In this document: in pieces, positions 8,419 to 16,237 of the stretch
Position numbering within the stretch: position 1 is the stretch's first letter
Layout of the letters: every line of letters starts with the position of its first letter
DNA from: Proteobacteria bacterium UBA6729
Lineage (GTDB): Bacteria; Pseudomonadota; Gammaproteobacteria; Porifericomitales; Porifericomitaceae
Assembly (NCBI GenBank): GCA_002454015.1
Contig: DKIB01000076.1
Span: 1 to 17,410 of the forward strand
Direction: 5' to 3'
DNA length: 17,410 nt
The notes under the pieces: generated by a model
The model's database searches: none
The model's input: only the letters and a program-made list of their open reading frames with translations
What the model was told of the DNA's origin: nothing
Program-made: the position numbers and the translations under genes

Positions 8419-9401
8419 AATGCACAACACAGGCGCTTGCGAAACACCAGGTAACTGAAATCTTCACCGTGCACCGGGTATTCGCGACCACTCGCCCACG
8501 GCAGGCTCAGGCGTCCGAAGGGCTGTGCCCCCTGAGGATAGGGCAGTGGATGCAGCATCTGCGTCTTGTACTGGCCCTTGCGCATAATCGGCTGCGGCTG
8601 TGGTATGCACATGGCCGCAATGGTTGAGGTATCCCTGGCAACCAGCTGCCGATGCAACTTGAAGGCCATGCGTTGCGTGAGCAACAAGGAGCTGTCCACC
8701 GCACCGGTATTGTGAGCCGTACTGCCAGTCAGCGGATACATGGAACCCTGACAACCGGCGCACCAGAACAGGGCATCTATGGGGAAGCCGCTGCTGGCAG
8801 CGATACAGTCCGCAGCACAGGCTGCCTGGGCCACCGGATTGGCAAACAGGGCCGCCTCCGGATTCAGCAAAAATGCCAGTTCATCATCCTGCCACAGTGG
8901 ATCCAGTTCGCTCAGGTAGACGAGGTCAAAACTCTCCGGACTCATGCAGGCCAAATCGGTCAGCAGGCCCAGCCATGCCAACAGGGGATACACATACCAG
9001 TGCACCTGGTAGTAGGCCTCACCCCCGGCGACTCCGGCATGACCGGTACCCGCAGGTACCGATGACAGCTCGGCGAGTTGCACCCCACCGAGTAACGGGG
9101 AACAAAAGGGGGTGCGCACCACCTCCGCAACCCGGGCAGGCTCCCAGAAGGATACCCCCAACCCAAAGCGTACAAACAGCGGTGGCGGGGCCGGACAGGT
9201 ACAGATCAGCGGCGGCACCGCGCCGGCATCTTCCATGCCCATGCCGGCCTGCACCGGGCCGATGTGAATCGGAAAGATGCAGCGCCAGCACACATCCGTC
9301 AGCGGATTGGGGAAGCCGCCATAGCAGGGGGCCGCCGGGATTGAACCGGGCCAGAGCAACACCAGCATGAGGGCATACCCTCGCAGTCTAGTCATGGTCA
9401 T
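8415..9401 (-). CDS. traU: TraU, periplasmic pilus assembly / DNA transfer protein
   Basis: This is about 328 residues from the chosen start, against 330 for F TraU. A signal peptide ends at P-A-A-P near residue 25, followed by the invariant-looking CYGGFPNPLTDVCWRCIFPI. Further TraU landmarks are CTCPAPPP near 67-74, F-W-E-P-A-R near 86-90, YVYPLLAWLG near 136-145 and C-A-G-C-Q-G near 214-219. Fourteen cysteines are visible in the mature part. TraU acts in the periplasm with TraW and TraH; in F it affects DNA transfer more than piliation. The start is uncertain: ATG codons at 9401 and 9395 are both plausible, and both overlap the 3' end of traW. The frame is open much further upstream, but only as a shadow of traW. 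It ends in an ATGA overlap with trbC. Confidence 0.94.
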   Translation of the reverse strand: MTMTRLRGYALMLVLLWPGSIPAAPCYGGFPNPLTDVCWRCIFPIHIGPVQAGMGMEDAGAVPPLICTCPAPPPLFVRFGLGVSFWEPARVAEVVRTPFCSPLLGGVQLAELSSVPAGTGHAGVAGGEAYYQVHWYVYPLLAWLGLLTDLACMSPESFDLVYLSELDPLWQDDELAFLLNPEAALFANPVAQAACAADCIAASSGFPIDALFWCAGCQGSMYPLTGSTAHNTGAVDSSLLLTQRMAFKLHRQLVARDTSTIAAMCIPQPQPIMRKGQYKTQMLHPLPYPQGAQPFGRLSLPWASGREYPVHGEDFSYLVFRKRLCCAL

Positions 9402-9963
9402 GCACCGGCTGTTCATCGATGTACAGACGCCCGTCGCGCATGTAGACCAGGGCAGGCACACGTTGTATGCCGAGCCGGCGCGTGAGGGCACCCTGCTGAT
9501 CAAACCAGGCCGGGATGCCCCTGCTGCGCAGTGCCAGCGGTGCCCCCGCCACCAGCACCAGTTTGATGCGACCCGCAGCCTCCCGCAGCTGGCGCTCGGC
9601 CAGCCGCAGCTGCCGTGCATCCGTGCCATCGATAAACAGCAGCTGGCGCGTGGAATCCCGCCCATGCGGCAAGGCCGTCGGTATCAGCGTGGCGGCACGC
9701 GTTGCCGCCTGCTGCACCACCGGCAGCCGGATGCCCGGTGGCGTGGCCGCACGGGCACGGGCGGCACTGTAGCCCTGTTGCAGCAGGGTCTGCAACGGCA
9801 ACTGCTGCAGGCGCTGCTGTATCACTGCCAGCAGATCGGGTTCGCTGATCGGGTACAGTCTGCCGATCACACCCAGGTCCCCGGCGGTATCAGAGCAGGC
9901 GATGGGCACGCCCAATGACACGGTCATGAGCAATCCAGCCAATATCCTGATAACGACTGTCAT
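9388..9963 (-). CDS. traW: TraW, periplasmic pilus assembly protein
   Basis: This 191-residue protein (F TraW is 210) has an N-terminal signal peptide (residues 1 to about 22) and then the TraW motif DLGVIGRLYPISEPDLL at 29-45. The C-terminal half holds LLFIDGTD near 108, a second strand-rich segment (KLVLVAGAP, 134-142) and R-V-P-A-L-V-Y-M near 168-175, as in TraW. TraW is a periplasmic partner of TrbC and TraU in pilus assembly. The start is the ATG at 9963, supported by GGAGGAA at 9971-9977 with 7 bases of spacing. This puts 74 bases of traW inside the 3' end of the peptidase gene. The protein ends V-H-D-H-D, and its last bases overlap traU. Confidence 0.9.
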   Translation of the reverse strand: MTVVIRILAGLLMTVSLGVPIACSDTAGDLGVIGRLYPISEPDLLAVIQQRLQQLPLQTLLQQGYSAARARAATPPGIRLPVVQQAATRAATLIPTALPHGRDSTRQLLFIDGTDARQLRLAERQLREAAGRIKLVLVAGAPLALRSRGIPAWFDQQGALTRRLGIQRVPALVYMRDGRLYIDEQPVHDHD

Positions 9964-10378
9964 AACTGTCTTCCTCCGGACTCCATACGGCATAGTGAGC
10001 GGCGGGGAGTTCGCCCTGCGGACCGGCCTGCAAACGCGCCCCTGAATGTGCATGCGTCTTGATCCGACCCAGATACTGCTGATTCAGATGCCAGCGCCGC
10101 CCCCGGATGGCAACCTGATCACCGGGCAGGCCCGCTACGTATTTCAGAAACACCGCATCAGCCGGATAAAACGGCGTGGGCGGTGGCTGAAAGGCGATCA
10201 GCTCACCACGGTGCGGGGCGGACCCGCGCAGTTGTACCAGATACAGCCAGCCCGGCATACTGTCACTGACATTGATGTACAGGCGATAGCGGGAGGCTGC
10301 CACGCCCGTGCACACGGCAGTCAGGAGCAACAGCACCGCAAACCTGCGCCACCACGGGGCACCGCTGTACCTAATCAT
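9890..10378 (-). CDS. trhF: S26-family signal peptidase, RP4 TraF / TrhF-like
   Basis: This 162-residue inner-membrane protein has one N-terminal helix (about 12-29). The S26 catalytic pattern follows: N-V-S-D-SMP with nucleophile Ser40, then G-W-L-Y. RGELIAF comes at 57-63, then FLKYVAGLPGD at 77-87 with general base Lys79. SYDSRYQDIGWI at 138-149 resembles the DSRYFG motif of RP4 TraF. The family cleaves, and in RP4 also cyclises, the conjugative pilin. F itself lacks this gene; R27/SXT-type systems have an equivalent (TrhF). Its place between trbI and traW suggests it matures TraA, although a substrate cannot be proven from sequence. The start ATG at 10378 lies 8 bases inside trbI, with CAGGA upstream. 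Its 3' end overlaps traW by 74 bases, encoding the residues just after DSRY. Confidence 0.88.
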   Translation of the reverse strand: MIRYSGAPWWRRFAVLLLLTAVCTGVAASRYRLYINVSDSMPGWLYLVQLRGSAPHRGELIAFQPPPTPFYPADAVFLKYVAGLPGDQVAIRGRRWHLNQQYLGRIKTHAHSGARLQAGPQGELPAAHYAVWSPEEDSYDSRYQDIGWIAHDRVIGRAHRLL

Positions 10379-10730
10379 CCAGCCGGTCCTGCCGTTCCCC
10401 TGCCGCCTGCAGGCGCGCCCACAAGACCGGGGTCAAATCCTCGGCACCCGCCACCACTGCAGCGGCATTGAGTACAATCACCCGCCGGGCGGTGAGGTGC
10501 TGCAGTTCGGCCTGCAGCACCTGTACCAGACGTTCCGCGCCCGCATCCGCGGAGCCCCCCTGCAACGCCGCCGCCCGTGCCATATCCGCCAACAGTGCCG
10601 CCACATCCAGCGACACCAGCACCGGGGTGGCCGGCTGTGTACGCAGGATCCGATCCTGCACCCAGGCCCCCGCCATGCCGGCAACGAAGGCGAACAGCAG
10701 CAGGCCGCACCACTGCCAGCAACCCTTCAT
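10371..10730 (-). CDS. trbI: TrbI, F-type conjugative transfer inner-membrane protein
   Basis: This 119-residue protein (F TrbI is 128) has one N-terminal membrane helix (about 7-24), a short linker, then VLVSLDVAALLADMARAAA (about 37-55). That is the lysine-poor version of the F-type TrbI pattern, a strand leading into a helix. A second helix and a V-I-V-L-N-A strand near 84-89 follow. In F, TrbI is an inner-membrane protein that influences pilus retraction and phage sensitivity. The ATG at 10730 sits in an ATGA overlap with traC, which fixes the start; the upstream open extension is only traC sequence. The 3' end shares 8 bases with the peptidase gene. Confidence 0.85.
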   Translation of the reverse strand: MKGCWQWCGLLLFAFVAGMAGAWVQDRILRTQPATPVLVSLDVAALLADMARAAALQGGSADAGAERLVQVLQAELQHLTARRVIVLNAAAVVAGAEDLTPVLWARLQAAGERQDRLDD

Positions 10731-13231
10731 CGGCCTGCAGACTCGGCCACCAGCCGCTCCACTGCCTCCACCAGGGTGCAGCCCTGTTGCATGTACCGCT
10801 CCAGGGTCACACATTCCTCTGCACGGGTGCTGTAGAGTTTCTCACTGAAGGGATCGACCACCAGCCGCCCTACCGCCATACCCCCCCCGGGGGCGATGAC
10901 CGCCAGTTCCGAGTATTTGCCCTGCCGTGTTTCCAGGCTGGTCAGCAGTTGCAGGCGGGCATCATCCAGATGCAACTTGCCTTCATTGCGCACCCGTATC
11001 AGCGATTCAGCCTTTTGTCGCAACAGCAATACCCAGTCACTGTTCTGTAATGCCGCCCGGGCCGTCGGGGACTGGTAGTAATCATCAATGCCCTGGGTGA
11101 TCGTCATGTATGCACTGCCGTACTTGCGGGCGGTACGATAACCGGTTTCAATAAACTGCCCGGCATCACCATGGGTCATCAAGCGCCAGGCCTCATCAAT
11201 AATGCACAACTTGCGCCGCCCGCGATCCCCGTGATACATCTCCCGATTGATCCGCAGGATCAACAACATCAGGATGACCTGTTGCAGGTCGAGCTTGTCA
11301 TCCAGCGCCCCCAGTTCCAGCACCACCAGGTCATTGTCCAGCAGCACATTGGACGGGCCCTCAAACCATCGTCCGTACAGCCCTTCCCGGGTGTAGGGAT
11401 ACAACATGCGCCCCACCTGTGCTGCCGAATCCTCCCGCACAGCCAGCAGTTCAGCCGCCACTGTGGTGATCGTCGCCGCCGGGCCATGCGCGCTGCAGGC
11501 CGATTTTATGGCCCGCTCCAGATAGGAGAGCTGCAGGCTGTTCAGGGGTTGCCTGAAGGCCGCCATATGTGCCAGCAGGGTCTTCAGCAAGGGCAGCTCG
11601 GCCTCCATATCACGGAGTCCTGAAAAGGGATTCAATGACAAGTGCTGGTCCGGCGTAAAATCAATGTAACTGCCGTTGACCAAGCGACACAGCCGCTCAT
11701 AGCTGCGTCCGGAATCGATCACCCAGGCGCGCCCGCCGGTGCCCAGCAGACTGATCAGCAACTCCTGGGTGAGAAAGGATTTGCCGGCCCCGGATGCCGC
11801 GGCTACGGCAACGTTGAAATTGCCCTGGTCATTATCAAAGGGGTCCAGATACATGAGCTGTCCACGCCGACCTACCAACATCAGCAGCGGGGTCCTGGTG
11901 CCCTTCCATTCCGCCATCCAGGGCGCCACATTGACCGCCGACCAGCTCAACATGGTGCGTCTGCGAAACAATGTATCCGACTCCCGCTGCAGGCCCGCAC
12001 TGTTGGCCAGCGGCAGCGCCGACAAAAATGCATGCAGGGCTACAAATCGATCCCGCCGCAACAACCAGCCGTGGCTTTCGTAGAGTGCCAACAGGCATTG
12101 CTCACAGTATTTTTCATTGCCCTGCTCCGCGAACAACACCAGTTGGCTCCAGGCCCGCAGCATGCGATGCCCGGAACCGGACAGCCGCGCTACCAGTTGC
12201 CAGTCATCCCGGCGCTCGCGCCATATCGGCATAAACCGCCCTACCGGAGAATCAGCCATCTGCGTGGCCCGCATGGCCTGCACCTGGGAACGCCCCTGCA
12301 CCCCTGCCTGATCCGGCATCAGCACACTGAGCACATGCAGGAATGGACAGGGCAGCCGCAGGTTATTGGTAAACAGATCGCCGATCAGATCTGCCATCTG
12401 CCAGCCCGCCCATTGCGATGGATACAGCCGCACCGAATAGGGTTGCACCGTCACATGCTTTGCGCCATGTGACAGGCCCAGGCCATCCCTGCCTACAAAC
12501 AGGATCGAGTCACCATCCGCCACCTGCTCACTGAGCAACTCCCCCTCCTGCCAATGCAGGGCCGGACGCTCATCGGCCGGGTTCAACAGGGTATCCAGCA
12601 GATTGACAAAGCCATCTCCATCCAGTTCGCTGCACGACAGGCTGGCCGATTCAAGGATGCCGCGCACCGCTTCCCGGGCCTGTAGCAGCGACTCATACTC
12701 CTCCGCCGGATCGGTGATGCCCCGTGCAGGGGGATACATCAGACAGATGAACAACCGAAAGTCCCGCAACAAAAAGGGATGATCATTCAACAGGGAGCGC
12801 CACCCGGCATTGCCCAGATACTGGATGCGACGCAGCGCCAGCGCATCGTAGGGAGCCTTGGCCCTGGCCTGCTGCCAGGCTCGCAAACCGGGGCGAATCG
12901 CCGGCGAGGCATACAACAACAGCTGCAAACAGGCGCCTGTCTTCAGGCCTTGTGTCAGCAGCCCGGACAGCACATCCAGCTTGGCACGATCCATGCCGGT
13001 TGCCGGTGCCACCTCCAGCACAAAACCATAACTGCCATCAGCATTGATGCAAACCTGATGCTCCGGATCCCAGCGTTCATAGGGCAACAGTTCTGCCAGA
13101 CGATGACGTTGCACCAGACGCTGCTGTTCCGCCAGGGTCATCGGCAGGGCACCGGATGCATAGACCTGACCGGGGGGTTCTTCCGCCAGCCAGCGGGCCA
13201 CCCCGGAGCACAGTTTCGTCCACGGCTTCAT
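10727..13231 (-). CDS. traC: TraC, VirB4-type pilus assembly ATPase
   Basis: This 834-residue cytoplasmic ATPase (F TraC is 875) powers pilus assembly at the inner membrane. The N-terminal half is the TraC_F_IV domain; YERWDPEHQV at 51-60 is part of it. The C-terminal RecA-like half has Walker A at about 478-485 (A-A-S-G-A-G-K-S) and VIDSGRSYERL at 504-514. The LNPF strand is at 533-536, Walker B is KLCIIDEAW with D679-E680, and a downstream ITQGIDDYY segment is at 711-719. The first glycine of the textbook P-loop is alanine, common in this family. VirB4-like proteins act as hexamers or on the complex base. ATGA overlaps at both ends (traV and trbI) indicate translational coupling. Confidence 0.96.
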   Translation of the reverse strand: MKPWTKLCSGVARWLAEEPPGQVYASGALPMTLAEQQRLVQRHRLAELLPYERWDPEHQVCINADGSYGFVLEVAPATGMDRAKLDVLSGLLTQGLKTGACLQLLLYASPAIRPGLRAWQQARAKAPYDALALRRIQYLGNAGWRSLLNDHPFLLRDFRLFICLMYPPARGITDPAEEYESLLQAREAVRGILESASLSCSELDGDGFVNLLDTLLNPADERPALHWQEGELLSEQVADGDSILFVGRDGLGLSHGAKHVTVQPYSVRLYPSQWAGWQMADLIGDLFTNNLRLPCPFLHVLSVLMPDQAGVQGRSQVQAMRATQMADSPVGRFMPIWRERRDDWQLVARLSGSGHRMLRAWSQLVLFAEQGNEKYCEQCLLALYESHGWLLRRDRFVALHAFLSALPLANSAGLQRESDTLFRRRTMLSWSAVNVAPWMAEWKGTRTPLLMLVGRRGQLMYLDPFDNDQGNFNVAVAAASGAGKSFLTQELLISLLGTGGRAWVIDSGRSYERLCRLVNGSYIDFTPDQHLSLNPFSGLRDMEAELPLLKTLLAHMAAFRQPLNSLQLSYLERAIKSACSAHGPAATITTVAAELLAVREDSAAQVGRMLYPYTREGLYGRWFEGPSNVLLDNDLVVLELGALDDKLDLQQVILMLLILRINREMYHGDRGRRKLCIIDEAWRLMTHGDAGQFIETGYRTARKYGSAYMTITQGIDDYYQSPTARAALQNSDWVLLLRQKAESLIRVRNEGKLHLDDARLQLLTSLETRQGKYSELAVIAPGGGMAVGRLVVDPFSEKLYSTRAEECVTLERYMQQGCTLVEAVERLVAESAGR

Positions 13232-13560
13232 GGTGCAAGCAACCAGCGCCCGTCATCCAGGCGCAGATACAGATAGTGTTCACCCCGCAGGTCGCCATCC
13301 GCATCCACCCAGGCGGGCACCCAGATGCGCAGTTGCCGGGGCCGCGCCAGACGTGGATGATCGAGGGATGCCGATGCCTCGTCCCTGAGGATCGCAGGGG
13401 GGGCTGCGGATGCAGTCGGCGCAGTGCCGATAACAGCGGCATATACACTGCTGAGCGAACGACACTTGCTGCCCTCCGGCAGACCACAGGAATAGCGCGT
13501 ACAGGCGCTGCAACTCAGGGTCAGCAGCACTGCCAGCAGGCGTATGACCCGGGCCCTCAT
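13228..13560 (-). CDS. traV: TraV, outer-membrane core lipoprotein
   Basis: This 110-residue protein, much shorter than F TraV (171), has an N-terminal hydrophobic signal and a cysteine cluster LSCSACTRYSCG, then a further cysteine at residue 33 and L-S-S-V-Y. The spacing of cysteines followed by S-x-x-x-VY is typical of TraV. Lipid attachment could be at C20 or C17; neither lipobox is canonical, because C17 occupies -3 relative to C20. The tail ends in R-I-W-V-P-A-W-V-D-A-D-G-D-L, the strand/loop expected of TraV, so the short length comes from a shorter middle rather than truncation. TraV forms the outer-membrane ring with TraK and TraB. ATGA overlaps occur with traB and traC. Confidence 0.88.
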   Translation of the reverse strand: MRARVIRLLAVLLTLSCSACTRYSCGLPEGSKCRSLSSVYAAVIGTAPTASAAPPAILRDEASASLDHPRLARPRQLRIWVPAWVDADGDLRGEHYLYLRLDDGRWLLAP

Positions 13561-14705
13561 TCTGCCACATCCAGGTTCAGGCCGCGCGTCAACACCACCT
13601 CTACCTTCCGGCCTGAACCGATCTCAATGATCGGATAGACTTCATCGGCGCGGTCCAGATACCATTGCGCCAGCCGATCCAGTGCCGAACCCGCCCCGCG
13701 GGCCACACCGTATTGAGCGATCTGCCCGCTGTCCACACTCTGTACCGCACCCAGGGCACTGGTGCTGAGCGTCGTCATGGACTGCGACAGACCTTCACTG
13801 ATGCCCCCCGCCAGTCCAGCCAGCAGGGCGCGCGCGATCATGGCCCCCTGCTTGCTGACCAGGCGCCCCCGCAACCCGGCCTTGCCATCCTCACCCACCA
13901 CATAACCATGCAGTTCCACATCCAGTACCCGCCCTGCACGGGTCACACAGGACAGGCGCTCCAGACGCAGGTAGGCACGCTCCGCGGCCAGATCGCCATA
14001 GCCTGCTGCGGTGACAAAACACTCCTGCACATGATGCCTGACCCGATTGGGCAATTGCCCCCCATCCACCAGTGACAACAGCACCGGTACCGGGTTGGAC
14101 TGACCCACTCCGCCGGTCGGTGCATCCAGTCCGGTCAACAGTGCCGCCCTGGCAAAGCTGCCTGCCGGCAGATAGGTATCCACCGCATGCGGAGCCGCCG
14201 TTGTGGCGCTCGTTGTCAGATCCACTACCAGCACCCCCGCATCCGCCTTCGGGAAGATCGCCGCCCCGACCTCCGGCGACATGGGCAGGGTCGGCATCGG
14301 TGTCTGTACAGGCAGGGGCACCGATGGCATCGGTGCCACCGGCAGCCACGGCGTTGCCACGGGCGGGGGTGCCTGCAGGGCCGGTTCAGGCAGCGGGATG
14401 ACGGGGGCCTCACTGAACCGCAATTCCGCCTGCAACAGCCCCTCCTGCATGCGTTTCATTTCACGACGCAGCACCGCATTATCACGGCTCAGGGATTCCA
14501 GCTTTGCCTCCGAACGTCCTACCCAGGCCGCTGCCGGGTCCATATCACGGCCCAACCCCCGAAAATCCGCCAGCACATCTTCCCGATTCAGATTGCGCGC
14601 ACCACGCTTCTGTTCCGATACCAGCAGACCGATGAGCACCAGCCCGAGTACCAGCCCGGCAACCCCCACCGCAAGGCCGATCTGCCAGATGCGTACCCTA
14701 TTCAT
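13557..14705 (-). CDS. traB: TraB, VirB10-like envelope-spanning core protein
   Basis: This 382-residue protein (F TraB is 475) has a single N-terminal membrane helix (about 8-30). A helical/coiled-coil stretch follows (about 60-95), then a proline-rich periplasmic linker (about 100-145) and the VirB10-like domain. Clear TraB hallmarks are YLPAGSFARAALLTGLDAPT (178-197) and a C-x-V-T-A-A-G-Y-G-D-L-A-A-E-R-A-Y block (229-245). LSCV (251-254) and GYVVGEDGKAGLRGRLVSKQ (267-286) complete the set. TraB joins the inner-membrane complex to the TraV/TraK outer-membrane ring. The start is taken as the ATG at 14705, inside the last codons of traK. An in-frame TTG at 14720 would add five residues and is less likely. 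It ends in an ATGA overlap with traV. Confidence 0.95.
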   Translation of the reverse strand: MNRVRIWQIGLAVGVAGLVLGLVLIGLLVSEQKRGARNLNREDVLADFRGLGRDMDPAAAWVGRSEAKLESLSRDNAVLRREMKRMQEGLLQAELRFSEAPVIPLPEPALQAPPPVATPWLPVAPMPSVPLPVQTPMPTLPMSPEVGAAIFPKADAGVLVVDLTTSATTAAPHAVDTYLPAGSFARAALLTGLDAPTGGVGQSNPVPVLLSLVDGGQLPNRVRHHVQECFVTAAGYGDLAAERAYLRLERLSCVTRAGRVLDVELHGYVVGEDGKAGLRGRLVSKQGAMIARALLAGLAGGISEGLSQSMTTLSTSALGAVQSVDSGQIAQYGVARGAGSALDRLAQWYLDRADEVYPIIEIGSGRKVEVVLTRGLNLDVAE

Positions 14706-15399
14706 CGGCCTGTAGTACAAACACCCGGGTACGCTGACCCGGCTCCAGCTGGCGCAGTTCTACTGCCACCGCCAGGGGCTGCCTGCCCAGACTGCTGAAC
14801 TCCTGCTCCACCAGCTGCAGCGCTGTCCCCGAGACATTCTGCAGTCGGTAGATATCCGCCAGCCATCCCGAGCCACGCACCCGGCCGGTACGCCGCAGCC
14901 ATACCCCCTTCCGCAGTGCTACCGTTGCATTGTGATCCTCATAGACAGCCCCCTCCGGTACACCCCGCAGACTCAGCAACCGCAACCAGTGCTTGATCCG
15001 ACCGATCTGGGTCTCCGGTCCGGGCGAGCCCTGCCGCTCCACCCGTTGGTTTTGTGGACGTATATATACCGTCCCCGCCGGCAGCTCTGCGGGCATGACC
15101 AGCAAGGTATAGGTCGCACCACGGTCATCCCGCACATGCAGGGAAAATTCCTCATGCTGCCCCGGGGCCGGACGGATAAACACCTGCCCGGCTTCCGCAT
15201 CGGGGTGCACGATCACCTGTGCACCCAGCCCCAGCACCTTGACAACCCGGGCTCCATCGGTCATGGCGATGCGCGTCAGGCTGTGGGCCGAGATGCGCAC
15301 CGGAGCCGACTGACCATCCACCAGTTTCAGCACCTCGGCGGCATGCAGCGGTTCAATCAACAGCGCTGACAGTAACAGCAGCAAATGGATCGTTTTCAT
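14698..15399 (-). CDS. traK: TraK, outer-membrane core (VirB9-like) protein
   Basis: This 233-residue periplasmic protein (F TraK is 242) has a signal peptide of 20 residues ending L-H-A. Its beta-rich body is typical of TraK: an I-S-A-H-S-LTRIA-M segment near 37-47, V-F-I-R-P near 72-76, then T-Y-T-L-L-V-M-P. The C-terminal domain resembles secretin-like TraK with E-F-S-S-L-G and a terminal P-G-Q-R-T-R-V-F-V. TraK joins TraV and TraB in the outer-membrane core. The ATG at 15399 has a strong AAGGAGG (15409-15415) 9 bases upstream, lying within the traE coding region. The gene therefore overlaps traE by 47 bases. It shares 8 bases with traB. Confidence 0.93.
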   Translation of the reverse strand: MKTIHLLLLLSALLIEPLHAAEVLKLVDGQSAPVRISAHSLTRIAMTDGARVVKVLGLGAQVIVHPDAEAGQVFIRPAPGQHEEFSLHVRDDRGATYTLLVMPAELPAGTVYIRPQNQRVERQGSPGPETQIGRIKHWLRLLSLRGVPEGAVYEDHNATVALRKGVWLRRTGRVRGSGWLADIYRLQNVSGTALQLVEQEFSSLGRQPLAVAVELRQLEPGQRTRVFVLQADE

Positions 15400-15952
15400 T
15401 CGGATCTACCTCCTTCAGGCCAACCAGTTTCCAGTTTTCAGCCCCGTTAAAACGCACCACCACAGCGGCACGTCTGCTATTGACTACCTTGCCGGCAATC
15501 ATCCGGGTATGCACACCGTAGATTGCCGCGCTGTGGGCAGCGGCACGCAAGCGTACCGATTGCGGATAAAACACGGCAGAGACACGATTGCGTTCGATGC
15601 GCTCTGCATCCGCCTCCAGCACCGTCGACAGAGCCCCATGGACGGATGCATCCGCATGCCGCAACAACTGCCGCACCCGATAGCGCACATTGTCCGGGCT
15701 GTAACTCAGCGCCAGTTCCGTCATGTACACCGCGGTCTGCTCCAGATAGGAATCACTGACCATGGCACCTCGCACCCAGAACTCCTTGTCCAGTCGTGGC
15801 GGTATCACCACAATGCGCTCACGATGCTCCAGGGTATTGATAAACAACACCTGTCCCAGATTGGTGGCAGCCAACAGCAGTGCCATCAGCAACCACAAAT
15901 TGCGGCGGCGTATCGCCTCCGCCAGGGTTGAAACATATTTGCCGGAATGCAT
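15353..15952 (-). CDS. traE: TraE, VirB8-position inner-membrane protein
   Basis: This 199-residue protein (F TraE is 188) has an N-terminal cytoplasmic stretch of about 17 residues, a membrane helix at about 18-38, then a periplasmic domain. IVVIPP at 47-52, FWVRG at 58-62 and Y-L-E-Q-T-A-V-Y-M-T-E near 69-79 match the TraE family. A Y-x-P-x-x-V segment and FYPQSVRL near 128-135 follow. TraE is thought to occupy the VirB8-like scaffold position at the inner membrane. Six bases separate it from traL, the only non-overlapping junction in the operon, and its ribosome site overlaps the traL stop. The last dozen or so codons run through the traK ribosome site and start. Confidence 0.93.
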   Translation of the reverse strand: MHSGKYVSTLAEAIRRRNLWLLMALLLAATNLGQVLFINTLEHRERIVVIPPRLDKEFWVRGAMVSDSYLEQTAVYMTELALSYSPDNVRYRVRQLLRHADASVHGALSTVLEADAERIERNRVSAVFYPQSVRLRAAAHSAAIYGVHTRMIAGKVVNSRRAAVVVRFNGAENWKLVGLKEVDPNENDPFAAVTVSAVD

Positions 15953-15958
15953 GTGCCC

Positions 15959-16237
15959 TTACCCGGTATATTCACGCACATGGCTCGGTGGCCGATCCGT
16001 CAACCAGATCGGTCCATACCAGTACAACAGCGCGGTCAGGATGCCGCGTGTGCCCGACTCGCGTATCCGCGACCAGTACCGGGCTGCCACTATCCCCAAC
16101 AGGGTGGATGCCAGCGGCACCCCCAGCAGGGTGCCCAGAACAAAGAACACGACCACCAGCATGACCGTATCCGCCTGCCAGAAGAACAGGCTCGGCGGAT
16201 CATCCAGATGCCGGGGGATGATATAGAGGTCATCCAT
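15959..16237 (-). CDS. traL: TraL, VirB3-like inner-membrane protein
   Basis: This 92-residue protein is nearly the same length as F TraL (91). It opens with the family pattern YIIPRHLDDPP-x-x-FFW, followed by a long hydrophobic stretch (about 24-51), a basic A-A-R-Y-W-x-R-I-R segment and the tail LYWYGPIWL near 71-79. TraL is the VirB3 counterpart that sits beside TraC/VirB4 at the base of the pilus machine. Its ATG shares one base with the traA TGA (TGATG), a classical coupling arrangement. Confidence 0.94.
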   Translation of the reverse strand: MDDLYIIPRHLDDPPSLFFWQADTVMLVVVFFVLGTLLGVPLASTLLGIVAARYWSRIRESGTRGILTALLYWYGPIWLTDRPPSHVREYTG

